This document shows positions 1 through 6,293 of a stretch of DNA of 7,231 nucleotides, piece by piece. Position 1 is the stretch's first letter, and every line of letters starts with the position of its first letter. The DNA comes from Dehalococcoidia bacterium UBA2777 (GTDB lineage Bacteria > Chloroflexota > Dehalococcoidia > UBA2247 > UBA2777): positions 26,494 to 33,724 of the forward strand of contig DEIJ01000120.1 of assembly GCA_002352365.1 (NCBI GenBank), read 5' to 3'. The notes beneath the pieces are model-generated. The model worked only from the letters and a program-made list of their open reading frames with translations. It searched no databases and had not been told where the DNA came from. The position numbers and the translations under genes are program-made.

Positions 1-42
1 CCCTCTCAGCTCAAAACTATCCCCCATCTATAGTCTACAGCC

Positions 43-60
43 AACAGTATCTCGACTGTT
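43..60 (-). terminator. Hairpin just 3' of purH, possible weak terminator
   Basis: The arms AACAGT (43-48) and ACTGTT (55-60) are perfectly complementary around a 6-nt loop. In the minus-strand transcript the stem extends to 40-63 through a U-G wobble and two G-C pairs, giving nine pairs in all. It begins about 20 nt after the purH stop, where an operon would be expected to end. No U-run follows, so it is not a canonical intrinsic terminator. It could instead be a 3'-end stabilising hairpin or a Rho-assisted stop. The rest of positions 1-81 shows nothing I can assign. Confidence 0.35.
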
Positions 61-81
61 AGCTACTCATAATTATAATCT

Positions 82-1602
82 TCAATGTTTGAAATGTCTT
101 GTTGCGGTGAACACCATAGCCATATTATATCGATTGGCAACCTCAATAACCTCCTTATCCCTTACTGAGCCACCGGGCTGGATTATGGCCCTGACTCCTC
201 CTTTTGCTGCCAGCTCCACCCCGTCGGCAAATGGGAAGAAAGCATCGGAGGCAAGGACACTATCTTGAGCCCTTTCCCCCGCTCCTTTCAGGGCCAATTC
301 TACACTGGCTACTCGGCTAGTTTGCCCTGCTCCCACCCCTAAGAGGGCACTCTGTTTAGCAATCAAAATAGCATTGGATTTAACATGCCGTACTGCGCGC
401 CAGGCAAAGAGCAGGTCATTCATCTCCTGGGTTGTGGGCTGACGCTGAGTTACCGGGCGAGGCCTCAATTCCCCCTCAGTGATAAAATCCCTGGTCTGCA
501 CCAAGAAACCACCGTTCACTCGGCGAAAGTCATAAGATCGAGGTGAGGGAGAAATAGAACTTAGCGACAAAATACGTAGATCCCGCTTGTGCCCAAGCAA
601 CTTTAAAGCCTCGGCCTCATATTGAGGAGCAATAATAGCATCATAATGGCTTTTGTCGATCTCCGCGGCACAAGAAAGATCAATAGGTCTGTTGGAGGCT
701 ATTATGCCCCCAAACGCTGCCACCGGGTCCCCGGCAAGAGCCTGCCGATAAGCCTCTGCCAAGCTCTCATGGCTGGCCAGACCACACGGGGTATTATGTT
801 TAATGATGACCACAGTGGGGTCGGTGAATTCGCTCACTACATTTAGCGCTGCATCCAGGTCGAGGATATTGTTAAACGAAAGCTCTTTCCCACTCAAGCG
901 GACTGCGGTGGCCAGGCTGGGCCTTGGGGGTCTGCCCTGCTCTATGTAGAAGGCAGCTTGCTGATGGGGATTCTCGCCGTAACTGAGGCCTGAGTGTTTG
1001 CCTAGAGCAATAGTCATCTCCTCAGGGAAAACCTCATCTTGTAGGTATTGTGCAATTGCGGTATCATAGATAGCTACATGCTGGAAGGCTTTGCGAGCTA
1101 GCTTGCGGCGACTTTCCCAGTCGATCTCTCCCTTACCTAGTCGATTGATGATCATGCCATAATCTTGGGGATCGACCACCACGATGACATCAGGAAAATT
1201 CTTGGCAGCAGCTCGGATGAGGCTGGGGCCACCGATATCGATGTTCTCCAGTGCCTCCTCTAAGGAGACATTTTCCTTAGCTATAGTCTGGACAAAGGGA
1301 TAGAGGTTAATCGCCACCAAGTCAATGGTCCCAATCCCTGTTTTGGCCAATTGCTCCATATGGTGGGGTAGATTGCGCCTGGCCAGGATACCGCCATAAA
1401 CAGCAGGATGTAATGTCTTCACCCGGCCATCTAAAATCTCAGGGAATGAGGTGAGCTCCTCTACACTATGAACTGGTAAACCTATCCCTAAAAGTGCCTG
1501 TTTGGTCCCACCGGTGCTGAATATCTCAGCCCCTAGCTCCCCCAGACCTCGGGCAAAATCGATCACCCCTGTTTTATCGGAAACACTGAGCAGGGCACGC
1601 AT
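82..1602 (-). CDS. purH: Bifunctional AICAR formyltransferase / IMP cyclohydrolase
   Basis: This cytoplasmic enzyme performs the last two steps of de novo purine synthesis. It formylates AICAR with 10-formyltetrahydrofolate and then closes the ring to IMP. At 506 residues it is the usual full length. The N-terminal MGS-like cyclohydrolase domain (about 1-195) shows STGGT (29-33), GRVKTLHP (59-66), NLYPF (99-103) and DIGGPSLIRAAAKN (122-135). The C-terminal transformylase domain shows GENPHQ (209-214), the Lys268-His269 pair in KHNTPCG, AFGGIIASN (296-304), KSNAI (408-412), GVGAGQ (422-427), SDAFFPFADG (452-461), QPGGSVRD (475-482) and the C-terminal FTATRHFKH. The ATG start is fixed by a perfect AGGAGG (1609-1614) six bases upstream and by the conserved LLSVSDK opening. 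It is the last gene of the purF-purM-purH operon, 48 bp after purM, and no key residue is missing. Confidence 0.97.
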   Translation of the reverse strand: MRALLSVSDKTGVIDFARGLGELGAEIFSTGGTKQALLGIGLPVHSVEELTSFPEILDGRVKTLHPAVYGGILARRNLPHHMEQLAKTGIGTIDLVAINLYPFVQTIAKENVSLEEALENIDIGGPSLIRAAAKNFPDVIVVVDPQDYGMIINRLGKGEIDWESRRKLARKAFQHVAIYDTAIAQYLQDEVFPEEMTIALGKHSGLSYGENPHQQAAFYIEQGRPPRPSLATAVRLSGKELSFNNILDLDAALNVVSEFTDPTVVIIKHNTPCGLASHESLAEAYRQALAGDPVAAFGGIIASNRPIDLSCAAEIDKSHYDAIIAPQYEAEALKLLGHKRDLRILSLSSISPSPRSYDFRRVNGGFLVQTRDFITEGELRPRPVTQRQPTTQEMNDLLFAWRAVRHVKSNAILIAKQSALLGVGAGQTSRVASVELALKGAGERAQDSVLASDAFFPFADGVELAAKGGVRAIIQPGGSVRDKEVIEVANRYNMAMVFTATRHFKH

Positions 1603-1650
1603 CGTTAACCTCCTAGAAGCTTACAGTATCAAACTTCCAGCTATTGTATG

Positions 1651-2682
1651 TTATTTGGCAGCTTTTCCCCAGAAAATCATTATCACCCTTTCATTCCCCT
1701 TCTGCTCTACCACTTCCCCGATAAGTCTGGCCTGTGGCAACACCGACATGAGCACATCGACATCTCTTGGTGAACAGCACAGCACCATGCCTATGCCCAT
1801 GTTGAATACTCGGTACATCTCCTCCTCATCGACATCGCCTTTCTCTCGGATTAGGTTAAAGATGGGCGGCACCGACCATGATCCAACTCTGATCTCGGCT
1901 GCTAAGCCTTGGGGGAGAACACGAGGCAGGTTAGCTGGTAACCCTCCCCCGGTTATATGGGCTATCCCTTTGACGAGCGGCAATGCCGGCCGGATCAGGT
2001 GGTAATAGCAGCGATGCGGTTCGAGGAGTTCCTCCCCCAAAGTACGGTCAAGCTCCTGATAAAAGGTATTTAAAGCCTGGGGCTTGGTGGTAAAAATCTT
2101 TCGCACCAGCGAATAGCCATTGGTATGTAAGCCACTGGAAGGCAACCCCAAGATAACGTCGCCAACTTGGATTGCTTTGCCATTGATGATAGATTTCTTC
2201 TCCACTGCCCCGACAATAAAGCCCACCAGATCGTAATCCCCTTCCCGATAAATCCCCGGCATCTCAGCAGTCTCACCCCCGATAAGGGGGCAGCCCACCT
2301 CGCGGCAGGCATCGGTTATCCCAATGATGATGCTTTCTACTTGTTGTGGCCTGAGCTTACCCATAGCGATGTAATCCAGAAAGAAAAGCGGCTCAGCACC
2401 ACAGGTTAGAATGTCATTGACACAATGATTAACCAAATCGATGCCGATGGTGTTGTCTCTTGCCAAAGCTGAGGCGATGCTAAGTTTGGTGCCTACTCCG
2501 TCAGTGCTGGAGACAAGAACCGGCTCCTGGTAACCCTTAAGTTCGAATAGTCCACCAAAAAAGCCAAGCTCAGTTAGCACTTCAGGGCGAAAAGTGGAAC
2601 GGGCATGCTTTGTGATGATCCTTAAAGCATCGCTTCGAGCCTCGAGATTCACCCCAGCAGCAGCGTAAGTTAGCTTGTCCAT
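1651..2682 (-). CDS. purM: Phosphoribosylformylglycinamidine cyclo-ligase (AIR synthetase)
   Basis: PurM carries out the fifth step of IMP synthesis, the ATP-dependent closure of FGAM to aminoimidazole ribonucleotide. At 343 residues it matches the family length. Visible motifs are the N-terminal TYAAAGV, the ATP/phosphate-binding STDGVGTK (59-66), GIDLVNHCVNDIL (about 80-92), AEPLFFLDY, GGETAEMPG (135-143), PSSGLHTNG (181-189), HITGGG (242-247) and FNMGIGM (293-299). I start at the ATG at 2682, whose A is shared with the purF stop (TGATG). GGGGAG lies seven bases upstream (2690-2695). A TTG one codon earlier (2685) is also possible, but it has poorer spacing and is a rarer start. The one-base overlap implies translational coupling to purF. 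The protein looks complete and intact. Confidence 0.97.
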   Translation of the reverse strand: MDKLTYAAAGVNLEARSDALRIITKHARSTFRPEVLTELGFFGGLFELKGYQEPVLVSSTDGVGTKLSIASALARDNTIGIDLVNHCVNDILTCGAEPLFFLDYIAMGKLRPQQVESIIIGITDACREVGCPLIGGETAEMPGIYREGDYDLVGFIVGAVEKKSIINGKAIQVGDVILGLPSSGLHTNGYSLVRKIFTTKPQALNTFYQELDRTLGEELLEPHRCYYHLIRPALPLVKGIAHITGGGLPANLPRVLPQGLAAEIRVGSWSVPPIFNLIREKGDVDEEEMYRVFNMGIGMVLCCSPRDVDVLMSVLPQARLIGEVVEQKGNERVIMIFWGKAAK

Positions 2683-4103
2683 CAAGAGACTCCCCGGGGC
2701 AAGGATTCTAAGGCTAGTTTATCCATCTCCAATTGCACTGGGATGGGATACTCCCCAGTGAGACAAGCGAGGCAGAAGACATCTCTGGGGAGCCCTATGG
2801 CTTTGATCAACCCCTCCAGGCTGAGATAGCCTAAAGAATCAGCCCCAATGAACTCCCTGATCTGGGGGATGCTTTTACGAGCAGCGATAAGTTCCCATTG
2901 TGTGGCCATATCCACCCCAAAGAAACAAGGATAGCGAATTGGCGGGGCACATACACGCACATGGATCTCTTTTGCTCCAGCCTTCCTAAGCAAACCGATC
3001 ACTCGTGGAGTAGTTGTCCCTCGCACAATGCTATCGTCCACTATAATCAGTTGCTTCCCCTTGAGTACCTGAGGGAGGGGATTAAATTTAAGCCTGACCC
3101 CTAGCTCCCTGATGCGTTGGTCAGGCTCGATAAAGGTGCGAACGGCATAGCGGTTCTTAAGCAACACCTCGCTGAACGGGATGCCTGATTTTTGGGCATA
3201 GCCAATACCGGCAGCTGTAGCTGAGTCGGGGATGCCAGTAACTATGTCAGCAGCTACAGGATATTCCTCAGCTAGCTCCTCTCCCATTATCTGTCGTGCC
3301 TGATATAGTAAACGGCCATTGATCACCGAGTCGGGGCGGGCAAAATAGATATATTCAAAAACGCATATTGCTTTATGCTGTGACTCTATCCCCTTAAAGC
3401 TGTCGATACCATTGGCCCCAGTAACAACCACTTCACCAGGTTCAACCTCGCGGAGGAAACTCGCCCCAATATGATCTAAGGCACAACTCTCCGAGGCAAT
3501 CACCCAGCCATCGTTGACACTGCCAAGGCAGAGGGGACGTACCCCCAAAGGATCACGAACCCCGATCAAGGCCTCGGGGGTAAGAATTACCATAGAATAT
3601 GCTCCTTGTAGCCGAGGCATGGCACAGGCAACTTTCTCCGGCCAAGTCTGCCCTGGCGAGGCAAGGATAAGATTGGCAATAACCTCAGAGTCGGTAGAGG
3701 TAGAAAAGTGATAGCCTTGCTCCTCTAGCTCCCGCCGCAGCAGCCCGGCATTGACAATATTCCCATTATGGCCCAGAGCTATTTCCCCTTGGGCCCCTTT
3801 TACCAGGATAGGTTGCGCATTGATAAGGCGGCTTGAGCCGGTAGTGGAATAGCGATTATGACCGATGGCAATAATGCCGGGCAATTGACTCAAGGCAGCT
3901 TCATTAAACACCTGAGATACCAACCCCATGCCAGCATAGAGGCGGATCCTTTTACCATCACTGGTAGCAATGCCGCTACTCTCCTGTCCTCTATGCTGAA
4001 GGGCGAATAAGGCGAAAAAGGTGAGCCGGGCTACTTCCTCACCGGGGGCATAGGTCCCAAAGATACCGCAGGACTCACGCCAACTCGCCTTGCCCACTAC
4101 CAT
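2682..4103 (-). CDS. purF: Amidophosphoribosyltransferase, Fe-S type
   Basis: PurF commits PRPP to purine synthesis by transferring glutamine-derived ammonia to form 5-phosphoribosylamine. The 473-residue protein begins with an 11-residue stretch ahead of Cys12 in ESCGIFG. This matches the cleaved propeptide and Ntn nucleophile of Bacillus-type enzymes. The glutaminase domain (about 12-240) has LQHRGQESSGI (35-45), GHNRYSTTG (81-89), GHNGNI (111-116) and the STDSE segment (136-140). The phosphoribosyltransferase domain carries the PRPP loop VDDSIVRGTTT (355-365). Cys247, Cys393, Cys444 and Cys447 sit where the four [4Fe-4S] ligands are expected, so a cluster is inferred. Start: an ATG with GGGG (4109-4112) five bases upstream. 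It is the first gene of the pur operon, behind its own promoter and a hairpin-rich leader, and is likely feedback-inhibited by purine nucleotides as is usual for the family. Confidence 0.97.
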   Translation of the reverse strand: MVVGKASWRESCGIFGTYAPGEEVARLTFFALFALQHRGQESSGIATSDGKRIRLYAGMGLVSQVFNEAALSQLPGIIAIGHNRYSTTGSSRLINAQPILVKGAQGEIALGHNGNIVNAGLLRRELEEQGYHFSTSTDSEVIANLILASPGQTWPEKVACAMPRLQGAYSMVILTPEALIGVRDPLGVRPLCLGSVNDGWVIASESCALDHIGASFLREVEPGEVVVTGANGIDSFKGIESQHKAICVFEYIYFARPDSVINGRLLYQARQIMGEELAEEYPVAADIVTGIPDSATAAGIGYAQKSGIPFSEVLLKNRYAVRTFIEPDQRIRELGVRLKFNPLPQVLKGKQLIIVDDSIVRGTTTPRVIGLLRKAGAKEIHVRVCAPPIRYPCFFGVDMATQWELIAARKSIPQIREFIGADSLGYLSLEGLIKAIGLPRDVFCLACLTGEYPIPVQLEMDKLALESLPRGVS

Positions 4104-4112
4104 AGATACCCC

Positions 4113-4131
4113 TGAAAAACTCCGTTTTTCA
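4113..4131 (-). promoter_or_regulatory. Leader hairpin abutting the purF ribosome binding site
   Basis: An 8-bp perfect inverted repeat with a 3-base loop, read on the minus strand as TGAAAAAC-GGA-GTTTTTCA. Its last base touches the GGGG (4109-4112) that serves as the purF Shine-Dalgarno. A CCC a few bases 5' of the stem (4138-4140) could pair with that GGGG across a 3-base bulge, which would lengthen the hairpin and hide the ribosome binding site. The inverted repeat is seen directly; the regulatory role is inference. With no U-run after it, it does not look like an intrinsic terminator. Confidence 0.5.
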
Positions 4132-4167
4132 AACGGGCCCCAGATTTGCTCCTCTAAAACCCTTGGG

Positions 4168-4205
4168 CCCCCATGAGAAAGAGCGAAGCGAACTTTTCAT
4201 GGGGG
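4168..4205 (-). promoter_or_regulatory. Strong GC-capped hairpin in the purF leader
   Basis: On the plus strand, CCCCCATGA (4168-4176) pairs with TCATGGGGG (4197-4205). After one bulged base, AAAG (4178-4181) pairs with CTTT (4193-4196), giving a 13-bp stem around an 11-base loop. In the transcript the loop is a TTCGC-TTCGC tandem. It lies midway through the purF leader. The 3' arm runs into GGGCCC (4165-4170), and an identical GGGCCC lies at 4135-4140. The two could pair with each other and compete with this hairpin, as in an attenuator. No U-run follows. The hairpin is visible; its function is not known. Confidence 0.5.
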
Positions 4206-4208
4206 GGC

Positions 4209-4223
4209 TAGCATAATTTGCTA
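4209..4223 (-). promoter_or_regulatory. Small leader hairpin, first of three
   Basis: TAGCA (4209-4213) and TGCTA (4219-4223) form a 5-bp stem with a 5-base AT-rich loop. It is only four bases from the strong hairpin at 4168-4205 and would be the first structure transcribed in the purF leader. Short stems like this occur by chance, so it is only weakly supported on its own. Confidence 0.25.
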
Positions 4224-4258
4224 AATCCGATCTAAGGTGACCACAGCCTTCTACTATG

Positions 4259-4287
4259 ATTATAGGTCTCCCCCAGGGCTAGGTCAA
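4259..4287 (-). promoter_or_regulatory. Sigma-70-type promoter of the purFMH operon
   Basis: Read on the minus strand, TTGACC (4282-4287) matches five of six bases of the -35 consensus. It is followed by exactly 17 bases and then TATAAT (4259-4264), a perfect -10 box. The expected transcription start is an A near 4252, giving a leader of about 149 nt before the purF ATG. The -35 box overlaps the last codons and stop of the upstream hydrolase gene. I see no guanine riboswitch core and no clear PurR box beside it. Confidence 0.75.
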
Positions 4288-5040
4288 TTGCCCCTCATTT
4301 AGCCATCCTGAGACAGCGTCCATTGCCCTTTCATCTAAACGCAGCTTGTGTCTTCCTCCAGGGATGATCACTATCTTTTTGGGTTCCCCAGCTTTCTCGT
4401 AGAGAGACCAGGCGTGACTTAGCGGTACTACCTCATCCTGCTCCCCATGCACTATTAGTAAGGGTATAGAGGCAAGCTTATCTACCCACTCTATAGGACT
4501 AATATGCTCAAACCCATTCAACCATTCATCTACGGATTGGGGGAAATCTTTATCTCTGATAACTCCGATGTGGCGAAAGTGGTCGATCAATGAGGTGGCA
4601 TCCTGTCGTTCAGTTAGAAAACCAAATCTGGCAGGGCAAGCACAGAGGGCGATAGAGGTCACCCGGGGTTCATGGGAGGCAACATAAGCCGAAGCTGCAG
4701 CGCCACCGCTAAATCCCAGAAGTGATAGGCGAGTTTTGTCCACTTCAGGGCAAGTGCATAAATAATTGATAGCTGCTTTAAGATCCCGGCACCAGCCCAA
4801 GATGTCGAGGTTACCTCTGCTTGCCCCCGTCCCTCTGAAGTTAAATATCATGGTCATAAATCCGGCACTACAGAATCTCTCAGCGAGTAAAGGGTAGCCC
4901 CTATCGCCAGGATGCGGTGGGCCGGCGGGGATGCCATGACAAATACATAAGGCGGGAAAGGCCCCCTTATCTTTAGGGATATAGACTTCTCCCCTGATAT
5001 CGATCTGGTCTACATCGAACCGAACTTCTCTTCTCTCCAT
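4279..5040 (-). CDS. Alpha/beta hydrolase, serine-nucleophile type, substrate unknown
   Basis: A 253-residue protein with the layout of a soluble alpha/beta-hydrolase fold enzyme, of the dienelactone-hydrolase / S15-peptidase-like / serine aminopeptidase kind. Visible elements are the oxyanion-region HGIPAG (35-40), FNFRGTGAS (66-74), the nucleophile elbow GFSGG with Ser111, Asp202 in HGEQDEVVP, and His231 in PGGRHKL. The catalytic triad is therefore complete. There is no signal peptide, so it is probably cytoplasmic. Residues about 140-185 form the variable cap between strands. Start: an ATG with AAGGGG (5046-5051) five bases upstream. It lies 48 bp after the M50 protease gene and probably shares its transcript. 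The pur promoter overlaps its 3' end. Substrate cannot be told from sequence; an esterase or acyl-peptidase activity is typical of the fold. Confidence 0.85.
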   Translation of the reverse strand: MERREVRFDVDQIDIRGEVYIPKDKGAFPALCICHGIPAGPPHPGDRGYPLLAERFCSAGFMTMIFNFRGTGASRGNLDILGWCRDLKAAINYLCTCPEVDKTRLSLLGFSGGAAASAYVASHEPRVTSIALCACPARFGFLTERQDATSLIDHFRHIGVIRDKDFPQSVDEWLNGFEHISPIEWVDKLASIPLLIVHGEQDEVVPLSHAWSLYEKAGEPKKIVIIPGGRHKLRLDERAMDAVSGWLNEGQLT

Positions 5041-5046
5041 TATCCC

Positions 5047-5059
5047 CCCTTATAAAGGG
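5047..5059 (-). promoter_or_regulatory. Small hairpin overlapping the hydrolase ribosome binding site
   Basis: CCCTT (5047-5051) and AAGGG (5055-5059) on the plus strand form a 5-bp stem with a 3-base loop. In the transcript the 3' arm AAGGG is part of the AAGGGGGG Shine-Dalgarno of the hydrolase gene, so folding would mask it. The short stem makes a functional role uncertain. Confidence 0.3.
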
Positions 5060-5065
5060 ACCTCT

Positions 5066-5082
5066 TGAAAAAGGGATTTTCA
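5066..5082 (-). repeat. Inverted repeat TGAAAA/TTTTCA in the M50-hydrolase gap
   Basis: A 6-bp stem (5066-5071 with 5077-5082) around a 5-base loop, lying 6 bases past the M50 stop codon. The arms are the same as the outer six bases of the hairpin in front of purF (4113-4131), but the loops differ. It may be a small intercistronic stem protecting the upstream message, or a chance AT-rich palindrome. Confidence 0.3.
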
Positions 5083-5088
5083 GTGTCT

Positions 5089-6261
5089 TTATGAGCCTGC
5101 CTTTAACTCGGAGCGAAGTTGAATAAAGCGAATAAGATTATCCCGAGCAATCATACCCAATACTATCCCTTCCTTCACCACAGGTGCGTGGTTTGTATGA
5201 TGCTCGGCCATCTGCTCCAGTATGCTGAGGGCATCATCATCTGGCTGAACTGCCACTAGCTCACTGAGTGGGGTCATTATCTCCTGCACACGAACAAGAT
5301 CCCAATGTGATTTGGGCGCCTGCTTAATAGCATAAAGGGTTATAATTCCTTTTAGTCTTCCCTCCTCGGCCACTAAGAAATAGCTGCGACCAGTAGGCAA
5401 GATATAATTTTGCACTAGCTCTTTTAGACTAAGGTTAGGGGGTACGGTAGGCTGGTCATAAGTCATCACATCTCGGGCGGTAATACCTCGCAGGTTCTCA
5501 TGCCATTCCATCTGCCGGTAACTTGTAGTAGCTGCATAGTGCAAAAACCAGCCGATTAAAGCAAGCCAGAAACCATCAAAAGCGCCGAGATAGATAGCAC
5601 TACCGAATGCGGATACTACAAGCGTAGCCCTGCTTAAGGTACAACCAAATACTAATGCTATTCCACCAAAAATGAGAATATAAGCGATACCTCGCCCTGA
5701 CCATGAAGCAATATGGGTAGCCCGCCTGTAACTCCCCGTGCCTCGCCAAAGTAGCGCACGTAATATTCTGCCCCCATCCAAGGGGAATCCTGGGATCAGA
5801 TTAAACAAAACTAGCATCGTATTAATGTAAGCCAACAGTCTCGTTAGATCGGCAACTAGAATCCCACTACCGCTTGAGAACAGAAGAGTGATACCGGCAA
5901 AAACACCTGCCAGAGTCAAGCTACATAAGGGGCCGGCAATTGCCATTACCAGCTCAGCCATAGGGCGTGTTGCCTCTCGAGTTATCTGAGCCACTCCGCC
6001 AAAGATAAACAGGGTAATGCTCTTTACTGGGGTACCATTCCTAATAGCAACCAGGCTATGGGCTAGTTCATGAGCAATAACCGAGGCAAAAAGAAGCAGG
6101 CTAGCAGCTACTCCAGCGGCTACCCTGCTCCACAAAGGGTAATCAGCGGGGAAATAGGATAGTGACAGTGAGAAGGTCAGCAGAGCAAAGATTATGAACC
6201 AACTATAGTGCAAGTATATCGGAATGTTGAATACCTTACCTAAACGAATAGAATGGCCCAT
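5089..6261 (-). CDS. Site-2 protease family zinc metallopeptidase (M50) with two CBS domains
   Basis: A 390-residue polytopic membrane protein resembling Rip3-type intramembrane proteases. These cut transmembrane segments of anti-sigma factors or other membrane proteins. The zinc site is visible: HELAH (His64, Glu65, His68) in one membrane segment and Asp162 in the NLIPGFPLDGGR motif (154-165) in another. Hydrophobic segments lie near 17-36, 47-70, 103-128, 140-158, 188-208 and 211-240. The cytosolic tail holds two CBS repeats, about 259-315 (opening ITARDVMT) and 324-382 (opening VQEIMTPL). Such pairs often bind adenine nucleotides and may gate activity. No PDZ domain is present. Start: an ATG with GAGGGG (6265-6270) three bases upstream and the family's typical IRLGKVFNIPIYLHYSW opening. 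It lies 32 bp after the eIF2B-like gene. Its substrate is unknown; no sigma or anti-sigma gene is in the window. Confidence 0.92.
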   Translation of the reverse strand: MGHSIRLGKVFNIPIYLHYSWFIIFALLTFSLSLSYFPADYPLWSRVAAGVAASLLLFASVIAHELAHSLVAIRNGTPVKSITLFIFGGVAQITREATRPMAELVMAIAGPLCSLTLAGVFAGITLLFSSGSGILVADLTRLLAYINTMLVLFNLIPGFPLDGGRILRALLWRGTGSYRRATHIASWSGRGIAYILIFGGIALVFGCTLSRATLVVSAFGSAIYLGAFDGFWLALIGWFLHYAATTSYRQMEWHENLRGITARDVMTYDQPTVPPNLSLKELVQNYILPTGRSYFLVAEEGRLKGIITLYAIKQAPKSHWDLVRVQEIMTPLSELVAVQPDDDALSILEQMAEHHTNHAPVVKEGIVLGMIARDNLIRFIQLRSELKAGS

Positions 6262-6293
6262 TTTCCCCTCTAAACTCTAAGCAGCCGATTTTA

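Noticed and set aside
622..846. Plus-strand and other short open frames inside the pur genes (also near 2070-2409, 2898-3104 and 3514-3711)
   Set aside because: All are shadows within well-supported coding regions, with no motif or start signal of their own.
1502..2005. A 167-codon open frame on the plus strand
   Set aside because: It lies antisense across the end of purH and most of purM, whose conserved motifs are certain. It has no ribosome binding site or recognisable domain.
4129..4200. A 23-codon reading frame inside the purF leader, starting MKSSLRSFSWG, as a possible leader peptide
   Set aside because: Its ATG is preceded by a run of C with no ribosome binding site and lies within the stem of the strong hairpin. 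The residue content has no regulatory pattern.
4113..4205. The inverted repeats before purF as the remains of a miniature transposon
   Set aside because: There are no target-site duplications or paired terminal repeats around the whole segment, and only the TGAAAA/TTTTCA arms recur in the window.
4104..4258. A purine (guanine/adenine) or ZTP riboswitch before purF
   Set aside because: I could not find the conserved junction bases of the purine aptamer or the paired ZTP motif elements; only plain hairpins are visible.
5041..5088. A separate promoter for the hydrolase based on the TTTATA-like string near 5052-5057
   Set aside because: No -35 box lies at a workable distance, and transcription would start almost at the ATG, leaving no ribosome binding site.
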